Below are positions 45,107-56,098 of a DNA stretch of 64,000 nucleotides, piece by piece. The stretch covers positions 1 to 64,000 of the forward strand of contig NJPS01000072.1 in assembly GCA_002946415.1 (NCBI GenBank), in the 5' to 3' direction. The position numbers and the translations under genes are program-made. Each line of letters opens with the position of its first letter. Within the stretch, counting starts at the first letter, position 1. The DNA comes from Rutstroemia sp. NJR-2017a BVV2 (Eukaryota > Ascomycota > Leotiomycetes > Helotiales > Rutstroemiaceae). The notes beneath the pieces are model-generated. The model was not told where the DNA came from. It saw nothing but the letters and a program-made list of their open reading frames with translations, and did no database searches.

Positions 45107-47036
45107 ATGGCTCCGCGAAATGATTCAGTTACACCAGCGGAAGTGAGAACGCAACTTGCTTCGCGGAATAAATGGAAGAAAGTAATCAACAATCCCAAGA
45201 TTCTCGCCATCGCCTTCTTCGCTTCGTAAGTTTAACCTCCTATCTCCCTGCAATGACAAATATATGTCCATTCCATTATTCTTACTAATCAAACACAACA
45301 TCTAGATTCGGAGGCTTCGAATATGGCTACCAACAAGGAGTTCTCGGCCAATCACTCGTTATGACTCGTTTTGTTGATAACTTCCCATCCGTGGTCAAAT
45401 CATCGAGCGCGACAGGATGGCTCACTTCAGTGCTCCAGTTAGGCGGTATTCTAGGTTCAGTCTCAGCAGGTGTATTTGGAGAAGTATTTTCAAGGAAATA
45501 CACCATGTTTTCCGCTTGCTGTTGGTTGATTCTGGGAAGTTATTTGTATTGCGGTGCTACATATCATAGACCACAGATGTTGTATGCTGGACGGTTTTTC
45601 ACTGGTTTGGGCGCAGGAACATTTAGTGGTGTTGGGTATGTTAGCAAATTACCCCATTCTACCCCTGCTATGGAAGCATATCAAATTGACCAGGAGCTTT
45701 AATGCTAATTTGAGACAGACCCTTATACAACGCCGAGCTCTCCTCTCCTGAACTCCGCGGCTTCCTCGTCTCGTTCTACCAACTAGCGACTATTCTGGGA
45801 ATTATGCTCTCGTTCTGGGTCGGCTACGGCAGTAATTATATCGGAGGAACAGGCGACGCCCAAAGCAACCTAGCCTGGCGTCTCCCGTCCATCATCCAAG
45901 GCATCCCCGCCATATGTCTCGCCCTCGGAATCTGGTGGTTACCATTCTCCCCCCGCTGGCTCATCAAACAAGGTCGCGACTCCGAAGCCATCGCCACCCT
46001 CGCCTACCTCCGCAAACTCCCCGAATCTCACTCTGTCATCCAAGTCGAGTACAAGGAAATCAAAGCCGAGTGCCTATTCGAAGAACGTGCGTTCGCAAAA
46101 GCATTCCCCCGGCTTGCGGAAAAGGAGAAGCAGAATGTGTGGATGAGGGAACTGGCTCAGTATATTAATATTTTCAGGACCATGGATAATTTCAAACGTG
46201 TCGCGACGGCGTGGCTGATTATGTTTTTCCAGCAGTGGAGTGGCATTGATGCTATTATTTACTATGCATCGAATGTCTTCGTCAGCCTGGGACTTACCGG
46301 TGGTACACAGGCACTTCTCGCAACCGGGGTGACGGGCTGCGTATTTCTCGTTAGCACGCTGCCGGCTTTGGTTTTGATTGATAGAGTTGGGCGTAAGCCA
46401 ATGCTCCTCGTGGGTTCAGTGGTCATGTTCGTTTCAATGGTGATTACGGCTATCATAGTCGCGAAATTTCGTCATGATTGGGTTGATCATGCGGCTGCTG
46501 GATGGGTAGCGGTGGCTTTTATTTGGGTGTATGTTGGTGCTTTTGGTGCAACATGGGGACCGGCATCTTGGACGTTGGTTTCTGAGATTTTTCCGCTTTC
46601 GATACGTTCAAAGGGAGCTTCTATTGGAGCTTCCAGTAATTGGGTAAGTCGCTATAATATCACATTCTTCTAGTCTCTACTGGATACCTGAAACATAAAA
46701 CTGACATTGGGTTGGGATATATAGCTTAACAACTTCGCCGTCGCATTCTTCGTACCACCGATGTTCGACACATGGGCCTGGGGTACATATATCTTTTTTG
46801 CTGTTTTCCTAGCGGCAGGTATTGTATGGGTATGGTTGTACTTGCCGGAAACAAAAGGAGCGACGTTGGAGGAAATGGATCGTATTTTTAAGAGTCATAC
46901 GGGAGCTGAGGATGCGAGGATGTTGGATGAGGCGAGAAGGGATGTGCAGCTTACGGAGGACTTGGAGGACAAGGCGGTGGAGGCTGAAGAGAAGGAGGTT
47001 AAGGGGGTCGACATAGTGCATTTGAATAGTGTGTGA
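45107..47036 (+). CDS. MFS sugar porter
   Basis: Exons 45107-45225, 45306-45635, 45719-46643 and 46725-47036 join in phase to 561 aa. Twelve membrane segments and sugar-porter signatures are visible: FGGFEYGYQQGVLG in TM1, GRFFTGLGAGTFSGVG then PLYNAELSSPELRG (PESP-like), QQWSGIDAIIYYASNVF in TM7, DRVGRKPMLLVG in the TM8-9 loop and LPETKGATLEEMD after TM12. The protein is expected at the plasma membrane importing a mono- or disaccharide with protons. Which sugar cannot be read from sequence. Its neighbours, a secreted wall-related protein and an L-arabinitol dehydrogenase-like enzyme, suggest a pentose or plant-wall sugar. Introns are 80, 83 and 81 nt with GTAAGT/GTATGT donors. The C-terminal tail is acidic. 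Confidence 0.93.
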
Positions 47037-47632
47037 AAGCAAGGAATTAGGAAGGGAAGAGAAGAAGGTGGGATGATGTTCATGTGAAGCAGAAGAGTAT
47101 ATATATGTGTGTTATTTGGAAGCATAAAGGGCATACGGAATAGAATCCGGTGCTGAGATGTTACTGGGTCACTACCTCTACTTCCTATTTGTGATGCCGA
47201 ATGACTTGAGAGCTCGTCGTGATGGACGGCAAAGACGATACACCAAAGAGGTCTTCTTTACTCCAGGATCTTTATAAAATTGAAGCATTAAGATTTTGGT
47301 AGAATTCCAGTTGATTACACATCTCATTGCTCGTATTTATTCCATATTTATGAATTTAATCAGGGTCTTTTTGGGTTTCGATAGTTTAGGGGTTCGCTTT
47401 GTCGTCCCAAAACTTTGGGCGTTCTTTCCGAGGTTGCAGCGACTGACACGATTTCGGAATGTGGGGTGAGTGCGGGGTAGCCGGTAGTTGTTCCGGCACC
47501 AGAGGGACCTCTATTCTTTCGAAAGATATGCTGTGGGCTGATATACGGATCACTTATCGTTGACGGTCCTCTCTATAGAGTTGTCAAATATGCGAGGACG
47601 GAGCTAAGACTCCAATTGATTACTGCTGCACC
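47037..47632. other. Intergenic, convergent genes
   Basis: I see no gene here. It contains the 3' ends of the sugar porter (+) and of the dehydrogenase (-). Confidence 0.5.
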
Positions 47633-49119
47633 TCAAAAACCGGCATCCTTGTCATCCACTACCTGGACCTTGATGCTCCCCTTTGTGATATCTGAACACA
47701 ATTCCAGGGCCGCTATTCCTTCTTCCAGCGGAAACGTATGCGTTATGAGATCTTTAAGGTTCAGTATCCCCCCACTAATACAAGCAATACCAGCCGGCCA
47801 TGTATCCCGATATCTATTGATAAATTTGAGCTTAATCTAGGGAATCAGACAATTAGCTCAAAGTAGTTTCAGTCTAAACAAGACACCAGGATAACCTCAC
47901 CTCTGCCAACGACATATGCATAAAAGGAAGATTATTCATAACTTCCTTCCCCACCCCAATCACCATCACAGTCCCACCTCTCCTCACCGCAAACGCCGCC
48001 GTACAAACACTACTCTCCACACCCGTACATTCTAGCACCGTCCTCGGGGCACTATATTCCGTATCCCCAAACAGTTTCCTAATAGCCTTTGCATTCCCTT
48101 CGGCGTCGAGGCTCCGATCAACCAAGTAGGTCGAACAGCCGGGCACAAATTTCTTTGCGAATTCCAGACGTTGTGGCTCGAGATCTGTGATTACTAGTGG
48201 ATGGGCTCCGGATGCACGAGCGGCTGCTAGGGCGATGAGACCAATGGGGCCGGCGCCACAGATTAAGGAACCGGTGCCGAGAGTGAGTCGGGTGCGTTCG
48301 ATGGCGTGCATTACGACGGAAAGGGGTTCGATGAGTGCTCCTTCTGCGAAACTGACGTTGTCTGGAAGTCTGGGGTTATTATGAAGTTAGTCGGTGAAAG
48401 AATGCGCATCATGCATATATGAAGTATCGGAGACACATTCATCTCGAGAGAGCAATCAAACTCTGAGAGCATCACGTTGACGATGAGTGAGTACAGCAAT
48501 CAAACATAAGATAGACTTACTTATGAAGCCATTTCGCCGGATGTACCTTATATCTCTGCAAAGTGCCATGATACGGAGCAACCCCCGAAAACTTGACATC
48601 TTCACAGAGATTGTAGCGACCATCCATACACAAAAAGCATTCACCACACGGGACTCCCGGCTCAACCGCGACTCTGTCTCCTAATATTTGATTTCATTCA
48701 TCAATGATGATCCCTAATATTACCAAGTGCATGCATACGGTACATACCTGGTTTTAAAGTCGTCACACCAGCTCCGCATTGCAGAACCACACCCGCGGCT
48801 TCGTGTCCAAGGATACAGTCACAGTTGACGACGAGAGAGCCGATTCGTCCTTTCTTCCAAAAATGTATATCCGAACTGGATGTAGGATTTGCTGGTTAGA
48901 AACTCGATTCAATTTGCTTGCTTCGTTTGTAGGGAAGCATAAAGCTTCTATCTCAATCCATTGATAGATTACTGAAACTCACCCGCAAATACCAGTAACT
49001 TTTATATGTAAAAGTACTTCTCCTTCCTTCGGAGTCTCGATAGATGCCTCGACCTTCTTTAGTTGGTGGTCGGGTGTTACTTGTATAGAAGGATTTCCTA
49101 AGGGGGATTTGCTGGACAT
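47633..49119 (-). CDS. L-arabinitol 4-dehydrogenase-like zinc enzyme
   Basis: Exons 49119-48983, 48875-48748, 48680-48521, 48369-47901 and 47836-47633 join in phase to 365 aa. This is a zinc-dependent medium-chain dehydrogenase: TGICGSDIHFW and GHEAAG carry catalytic zinc ligands, and CGECFLCMDGRYNLC carries the four structural-zinc cysteines. VHPAKWLHKLPDNVSFAEGA and LICGAGPIGLIALAAARASG (the Rossmann GxGxxG) follow, with ITDLEPQRL placing an acidic residue that favours NAD over NADP. It most resembles fungal L-arabinitol 4-dehydrogenases, which oxidise L-arabinitol to L-xylulose in L-arabinose catabolism. Sorbitol or xylitol dehydrogenase activity is possible. It is convergent with the sugar porter. 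Intron 3 (151 nt) is the longest, and the exon junction HK/LPDNV is strongly conserved. Confidence 0.9.
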
Positions 49120-50441
49120 TATGCTTGGTGATTCTGTCGGCCTGAACCTGTCTTTGGCAATCAGCTAGAAAAGCACGTTGAGAATCTATTTGGCTATGTC
49201 AAAGTACTGGACGAAATGATCTTTAATATAAGTTTTAGCTTCCAGCCGTCTTTCTATCTAGACAAGGTGCACAAATTTGGAAGTCGTACGCGCATCACTG
49301 CAATATCTACTGTGATTCTAGCTATATGTAGCCTAAAGCTTTGGCTTAATCGCTAGGTGTATGCAGGTAGTTAGTTCTAGCGTTGCGGGGATCGCGGGGG
49401 TGACGGGGAAGGAAAACCCCATTTTCTGGTTGTCCGAATTGGGTAATTCCAAGCGCTCTGCCGTCTCTCCTATTGATGTGCTAATGCCTTGATTCAATGA
49501 GGTATTCATGAGTAAGTACATGAAGTGATGCGAGTTCATTCTAATCAAACACCCTGGGTATATAAAAGATCGAAACTCTTTCCCCCTATTCGTTTAGCAG
49601 AGCAGAGCAAAGCCCACTGCGAGATCGGGACAGACCGATAAGAATCTGTCTTACTTGACTCAGCAGTTAAGACTCGGAATCTCGCCCGTATCTGAGAAAA
49701 TTAACAGAAACTAACCCGTTCTATTGGAAGGAGACGAGGCGCAAGATTGATCTCCTTATGCCCCTCTCCACTTATACTGCACTTGTAGAGTTGCTGCAGC
49801 GTCCCATCAGGATTAGTATGTCGCCGGAAATACTGGCACACAGATGTATCAAGTTCTCGTCGCTATCTCCAATACTTTCAAGCAAGAAGCTACTCCAAGC
49901 ACACTTCGAAAGTAGCTATGGTCGGTCTTGACTGGGTCGAATCGTCGGTGACACAACCGTGACTGATGCGTAAGATAGACCATATCGTCGCTCTAGAAAT
50001 GCCTTTTTATCTTTTAAAATCAATGGAAGAGTACGACCTGAAAGATAATAAGGCAAGTAGTTCGGCGATTATGCGGGGCAGCCCTTTGCAATGCTGTCGT
50101 TGGTCTGCAAATGCTACGCCGCAGCAACAGACCCGCTGCACCAACAGAATCACCAACAGCATTATGCCGCACCAACACCGTTAATTGCGGGGCATCTCAC
50201 CACTGGCAACAATACAAGTATCTATAATCGCGCACTGAGAACTTCAGGAACCTTTTACACTTCTAGTCTTACGTTGACTAATAGAAGTAAAAAGCACAAC
50301 GAAACGAAAGCAACGACAACGTCAGATATTCATCTCAGTCAAGAATTGTAAGTTTGCCTACTCTTGTCTCATTGCGAAGCTTCAACTTGCGTTATTTTCC
50401 TTTCTCTAGATATTTCTTCTCTAACCTCACTTACCTAGAAG
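49120..50441. other. Intergenic with orphan TATA box
   Basis: I see no gene here. A strong TATA motif, tatataaaag at 49559-49568 on +, has no obvious coding start for nearly 900 bases. It may drive a long leader, possibly spliced, of the methyltransferase at 50442, or a noncoding transcript. Frames at 49966-50184 and 50091-50351 have no protein character. Confidence 0.45.
49559..49568 (+). promoter_or_regulatory. Orphan TATA box
   Basis: The sequence tatataaaag lies on + about 880 bases upstream of the nearest coding start. It matches the TATA consensus well. The assignment to a gene is uncertain. Confidence 0.35.
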
Positions 50442-51481
50442 ATGAGTTCCTCAGTCACAGCCGATCAGGCTGACCCTCAACGTCAGGCTCTCTATAAGGC
50501 AATGGAACTACGCCAGAAAAAGGAGTATGAGCGACTTCGAATGCAGCATAAATTGCACAGAGATGCAATGGGCGGCGAACTGGTCAGAGTGCCTCTGTCC
50601 AAACAAACGCCTATTCGTATACTAGATTCGGCCACTGGAGATGGTCTGGTAAGTATTTCATCTTCTTCCTAACTTTGCAACGGTATCAGCTTTCTTCATA
50701 AAATGTTCGCTTTCGGACTTTCTTTTTGCAAAATGGCGAATAATGTAAATACTGATAGCTTCCCAACGCAGTGGATGGTGGACGTTTCGAAAGAGTACCC
50801 CAACGCTACGTTCGTGGGAACTGATATTTTCGAGAAGCACTTTCAGCAGCTCGGAAACATCCCAGCTTCTATCACCTTCAAAGTGCAATCAGTGCTCGAG
50901 GAATGGCCGGCACAGGACCAGGAGGCTTATGACCTTGTGCATCAACGTTATTGTCTCGCGATGTTTAGTCCAGAGAAAGAGGAAGCTATTGTCAAACGGC
51001 TTTTTGGACTCGTCAAGCCAGGCGGTTACATACAACTGGTAGATGCAAACTTGGTCGGATACGATCGTGGGGAGGAGAACCCTGGTATGAGTAGAATGAT
51101 GGATTATATGCAGAGAGGATTTACAGAAGCGGGAATGAACCCCGCTCCTGGACCACTGATCGCAGGTTGGTTGCGGAAAGCGGGAGCGGTTAATATCCAA
51201 GAAAATGTGCTCTCGTTCCCTCTAGGATGTAAAGCCTCGACAAAGGAGGCCCAGGTCAGCACGACAGATATTCTCACCAATATGATTGATAACTTTGCCA
51301 TGATAGGATCAAGTAAGAAGTATTCCTAGTCATTCATTACGGTGCCTTACTTTTCACAGAAACTCCAAACTACTGGTTTACGCCTGATGATTTCGAATCA
51401 CTGAAAGAAGCAGTTGTCCACGAAATGGATAATGTGGGCAACATCTGGCGTTTCTGGGTGGTCACAGCGCAGAAGCTTTAG
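50442..51481 (+). CDS. LaeA-like SAM-dependent methyltransferase
   Basis: Exons 50442-50648, 50772-51312 and 51360-51481 join in phase to 289 aa. SAM-binding motif I appears as IRILDSATGDGLWMVDVS, spanning the first splice (GTAAGT/GCAG), followed by ATFVGTDIFEKHF (motif II acidic residue), YDLVHQRYCLAMF and LVKPGGYIQLVDANL (post-II/III). This order is typical of class I methyltransferases of the LaeA-like type common near secondary-metabolite genes. The second and third Gly of motif I are replaced (ATGDG for GTGTG), which may affect binding but occurs in relatives. Substrate is unknown. A single gene without neighbouring synthases does not make a metabolite cluster. Confidence 0.87.
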
Positions 51482-52090
51482 GGATAGACTGTTTTATACT
51501 CGATAATAGTGTTAGGACCGACAACGGGGGCTTTTGTAGTGAATTCTAGCATTCCTGCACAGTTTGATATCTGCATGGCGGTTGTCGTCATACTACGAAG
51601 GCGCTGAAGCCAGCGTTAGTTGTGCAGTTCCCATATTCTGCTCGGAGATTGATTTTAACCGGTGAAAACACCAGAAGAAGGACATATTAGTGGTTTATAG
51701 GCTGCTAATCCAATTTATATGATTATCTGGAGGAAAAAGGAGCATGCTCATTGCTTATAGCTTTTGAATGGTAAAATTGACAGAATGACAGAGTTTTAAG
51801 GTCACGATATCCTGTTTTTATCATACTATAGTGCACAAACCAGTCGAAGCTAAACTTGATGCTAAGAACACAATAGACAACTACATCGACTTTATGCTAC
51901 CAAAAGAGACCTGGGATTGCTTGGAGCCCAATATGCTAAGGAATATACGCTCCTGATTTCTCCGAAAATAAGTGTAGGAACTAAAGCCATGCTCCAAGAT
52001 TTTTTCGAAACTGACTAGCAACAACATAGAAGCATCTGAAAAGAAGGAAAGAACACTGCCACGAGTATCATAAGTAAAACTATCACGAAC
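51482..52090. other. Intergenic, convergent genes
   Basis: I see no gene here. No repeat or long frame was noticed between the methyltransferase (+) and the 404-aa gene (-). Confidence 0.5.
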
Positions 52091-53305
52091 TTAAGTGACA
52101 GGCTCAAGCTTTCCTCCCGTCACCCTCAATTCAACAACGTCGTCGCATTTTAAACGAAGAGCAGAAGATGGACAGAAAGCCTTGAACGCCTCCTCGGTTA
52201 TCCCGTCATTCTCCGCGATAGCATTGTCGTCTTTTTCGTAAAGCTGCTTCAAGCTTGCTGTCGTCCACCACACGCCCAGTGTTTCAACCTCAACCCGATA
52301 TACGCCATCGGGCTTTAACTTCATCCTTTGTAGGCCGCTAACACGACCAAACTCATCTGTATCAACCGTAACGGGGCGGTTAGGTTGAAGGATCATAAGC
52401 TGGTTGCGCCTCGGCCTTGACTTGGGGCTACCCTCGACGGCATATTGGTGTGACACAGGACGCTTGTAGCGATGTACTTCATGGGTATCAACATTCGTCA
52501 CGATCAAACTGGAATTGTTTAAACGAGGCCTGTTGTCCTCCAACTCTTCCTGATCGTAAGGCCCCTGCTCTTTCCAATAATGCTGAAAGCCTTGTGTTTG
52601 AATCAAAATGAACTCTGAGCCGCAATTCGTAAGTTTGAATTCGAGCTTTCCGTCTCTCAATTGTAGTCGAACTTCGACAGGGGGAGGTAGAACGATATGT
52701 TCCGCGATTTGAAAAGTTGCTCGCCCGACATCCCTGTTATTACGCCGTGCATTCGGCAGCTCACTCTTGTCCCCTGGGAAATCGTAGTCTCCGTATGACC
52801 ACCATTTAATACCCAGATCTCTGCTTTCCGATGGTGGCTCTATGCTGTATTGCTTCCCTGCGCGGAAAAGCTTTACCAATGGACTCTCAATACCCAGGTT
52901 GCAAGCGTATGTATCGAAGGTATAGATTCTGTGTCCAGTAGGTCGAGCATGAATTGTTATGACATTGCGCTCACTTACTGGCCAATCGAAAGAGCTCAGA
53001 TCAATCATCTGACCGCCCTTGTTGGCTGGACCATCGTATAAATTCAGAAGATTATGTGTGAGGGCGTAGGGGACATCGAACATCGACCCAGAGGTGTCGA
53101 TTAGAAGTTTGGACGAGTTGATTTCTGAATGCCCTCGCCAGAGTATACCGAAGACCACTTGGAACTGAAGACCTCCTGCTAGATCTAAACCCCGGTATCG
53201 GCCGGCCATCCGTACACGTAGCTTTACTTCGTGGGGAGGCACATCCCTCTCAGTCCCACTGGAGGCATGGCAACCTGATGGGCCTTCGTTCGAATCAGTA
53301 GACAT
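52091..53305 (-). CDS. Uncharacterised 404-aa protein
   Basis: This is an intronless frame from ATG 53305 to the stop at 52091. I recognise no domain. It is free of signal peptide, membrane helices and low-complexity runs, and has regular alternation of hydrophobic and polar residues (VEVRLQLRDGKLEFKLTNCG, GVYRVEVETLGVWWTT, DDVVELRVTGG), which suggests several beta-sandwich units. Two patches of tryptophan/tyrosine (IKWWSYGDYDFPG and FQHYWKEQGPYDQ) could form binding surfaces. Composition and length argue for a genuine soluble protein, probably restricted to a few fungi. It has no convincing alternative splice sites. Confidence 0.7.
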   Translation of the reverse strand: MSTDSNEGPSGCHASSGTERDVPPHEVKLRVRMAGRYRGLDLAGGLQFQVVFGILWRGHSEINSSKLLIDTSGSMFDVPYALTHNLLNLYDGPANKGGQMIDLSSFDWPVSERNVITIHARPTGHRIYTFDTYACNLGIESPLVKLFRAGKQYSIEPPSESRDLGIKWWSYGDYDFPGDKSELPNARRNNRDVGRATFQIAEHIVLPPPVEVRLQLRDGKLEFKLTNCGSEFILIQTQGFQHYWKEQGPYDQEELEDNRPRLNNSSLIVTNVDTHEVHRYKRPVSHQYAVEGSPKSRPRRNQLMILQPNRPVTVDTDEFGRVSGLQRMKLKPDGVYRVEVETLGVWWTTASLKQLYEKDDNAIAENDGITEEAFKAFCPSSALRLKCDDVVELRVTGGKLEPVT

Positions 53306-54100
53306 GGTATTGTTTCTGCTTCAATTGCTCAAACAAATAATTAACAATTGATTAACGATCTCTGGGCTATATTTGTGTTTTGTTTGATATAATGCCGAAT
53401 TCTATGACCGTATTAGGGGTTTCATGATGGCTTTGCCACCAACTGGGCGCACTCACAGAATGCTTATGCATCCCACCCGAGCCACCATATAGGAGTCGCA
53501 GCACGAGGTTTGGTACGAAACAAATCACCCTCTTCGTCCTCTCTTCGGCTTCTTCGGGTCTTCGGGCCAAGTGTAGACGCACCGCGGCACCTTTGATACA
53601 TTTGCTTTGACGGCACAAAGTTGCTGACTCGCCAACCCCCTAAACCAGCCAGATTTACACATCACAAGAACAAACGCCGCAATCCTGCTAAACGATCGAT
53701 CGCTAAAACTAAAGTCGCGGCTGCTTACCCTCCCAAAAATAAAGATTCTCGCTCTGTATTAGCAGATTCAGCACGATATCATGTTTTAGCTTGGAGAATG
53801 AAATGCAGTTTTGTGCTTTGTGCACCATAGAGACGACTAACAATACGAGGAATGACTAGATAGAAGGATCAGTTCGCAAGGCGTTTTTATAAGCATGACG
53901 AAGGAGAGAAGGAGGCATAGAGAACTGTTGGAGGCAGTGTGGCACCCTCAGTGAGAGCAAAATACTGTAGTATATATGAACCTTTCCATTCCCGTTCCAC
54001 TCTTCCACCTCACTAGACTTTCATATCTTCCTTATTCACAACCAGACATTGTCACATTGAAACAAAATCGAGCTCAGCAGTTAGCACAATTCATTATTTA
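53306..54100. other. Intergenic
   Basis: I see no gene here. The frames 53367-53618 (-) and 53621-53830 (+) are Arg/Lys-rich without family resemblance. A TATA-like tatatatgaa near 53971 and a pyrimidine-rich leader precede the decayed peptidase gene, so its promoter seems intact. Confidence 0.45.
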
Positions 54101-55031
54101 AGATTGAGTTTGCTCTGCGCAGCTGTTCTTGGATCTCACACCATTCAAGCTAGTCCATTGCTCGACCACCGGGCAACCCCAAGTCTCGTTAATAGGGCTT
54201 CTCCTTCCGACTACCCTTTGGGTGATCCCTGTCCTGGAGAATGGAAATAACTCAACTTCGACCCTACCAACGACTTCGATAAGACAAGTCTTGAAAATGT
54301 CCACAAAGCTGTTTGTAACGACTTACCTTCTCTTCTCAAGGCTACCCCAAGTTCTATCGAAAAGAACGATGCGAACTTCTCCCGGTACTTCACAGCAGAT
54401 ACGGACGAGGGTGATACCACCAGTGAAGATGATGATATTCAACGTGAGTAAGATCTTGATGGCAGGAAACATTAGAACAGATCATTATACTAATACAGCA
54501 TTAGGTGATGTCAGTGCCGTTTTTGGGCAGCTTGATCCCAGCATCGGCGCAACGGATACAATGATTCCGGACAAACTTGACTTTGGCGAGATCTGCACAG
54601 GACCAGATTCAGGCGAACAGTTTGCATACACAGACTTTGACTCTGGACTCCAGAAGACGGTAATTTGTAGTTGGGCATTCAACAAGCTGCCAGACATTTC
54701 ATCGCTGCAACCACCCTTCTCTGGATATCCAGATGACAAAATAGACACTTTAGCTCGTCTCGTGCTTCACGAAATGACACACTATGACATAGTTGCTACG
54801 GGTGCTGGTGTGCTACAGATCACGGATGCTGTTAACGAAGATGGACTTAGAGCTTATGGTCCTGCCAGAAGCCATGGACTTGTTGATACCGAGCAGGACG
54901 ATGACCCCGGAAGAGCTGAGGTTAATGCGGATAACTATGCTTGGTTTGCTATGGATGCTTATGTTAGCTTTACTTTCAGCAGCAATCCCGATGACGCTCC
55001 AAACTACTTTCAGAACCCGCCTCATTACTAG
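54101..55031 (+). pseudogene. Decayed secreted metallopeptidase (aspzincin-like)
   Basis: Two blocks, 54101-54443 and 54499-55031, keep one frame across a 55-nt intron (GTGAGT/ACAG). The start is a hydrophobic signal-peptide-like stretch (LSLLCAAVLGSHTIQASP) but no in-frame ATG precedes it. A TAA at 54248-54250 interrupts the frame between PGEWK and LNFDPTNDFD. Downstream the catalytic region is intact: LARLVLHEMTHYDIV contains the HExxH zinc motif, and GRAEVNADNYAWFAMDAYV is typical of fungal aspzincin/M35-like or Lys-specific metalloendopeptidase relatives. Missing start plus nonsense codon point to a pseudogene, or to a sequence error at the TAA with a start in an unseen 5' exon. A different frame is open through 54129-55031, but its first third is not protein-like. 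Confidence 0.6.
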
Positions 55032-56098
55032 ACTAAACCATCATTGTGGACATGTTCTCCAGGGCAGAAAAAACCGGCCGATTTGGGACAATGTATTGTA
55101 GCTGCTTACTGTTGTCAAATGAATATCTCAGTTTATTCAACATATTATTATGTTTTCATTGTCCAACAACTGTCTTTGAGGTATTTTGGTCGGCCTGTTA
55201 TTTCTACGACGGAGAGGCATGGTTTTGGAAACGCCTCACTTGGTTGTGATCCTCTCACTGAGCGGCTCATCCCCCCTCCACTTTGCTCCTTTCACTTCTG
55301 TTGCCTTTTTGGGCGTTGCTCGGTTATAGATGTATGTAGATGTTTTGGGGCGCTGGCCACCAGTTTTAAGGCCCTCAAAGTAGTGTACGGAGGTGTTTCC
55401 TATCTCAGTCAAACAATAAACGACTTTTGACCTCTCATCCGGACCCGGCTGCAGCAATTCGCTGCTCACACTCCGGATCCCCTGCTCCACATGTTGTACG
55501 TGCTATTGCGATGTATGCACTCCCCCGTCTGAGTAATTGAAGTCACTTGCTGTTCTTCGTCGTTTCCGGCCAGTCCAGGGTTAAAATAACACTTCGAGAT
55601 GGACCGAAATCAGTAGAAACCAGCAGATCTACTGGACGAACTCCCTGTTCTGCTTCCTTGTTTTTCCCACCAAAGAATCTTTATACCGAAAGGGCGCGCT
55701 GAGGGTATTCTCACTTTGAGCCTCTCATAATATACAATCCACAGGATACACGATACGAACATATTTTAGTACACTTGTGCAAAACATATCACTCCATGAA
55801 TGAATCAATCATACTACTCATCCAACGGATTTATACATTTCTTGAATTATCAATCATGAACAAGTTCCACTCGATCCCTATACAGCGATTTTTCATCTTC
55901 CTCAATCAGCCCTAAACCCATGAATGCAGACCAAAGCTATTCGGAGACTAGCCCATGCGCAACCGTGACGCCGCGCTACTGTATGAACCACCTGAGGTAT
56001 GAAAAGATGAAAAAGTGCAAGAGAAATGTATATATAGGTCACGCTCTCACTTCCTCGAACTGCCCATCCATAGCGCTTGTACCCCCTCATCTATCCGC
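55032..56098. other. Intergenic, about 1.1 kb
   Basis: I see no gene here. Frames at 55044-55430 (+), 55236-55490 (-) and 55920-56090 are random-looking. This is the 3' side of both neighbouring genes. Confidence 0.5.

Noticed and set aside
55044..55430. 128-codon frame on +
   Set aside because: It follows the decayed peptidase without a family match and is Cys/Phe-rich random sequence.
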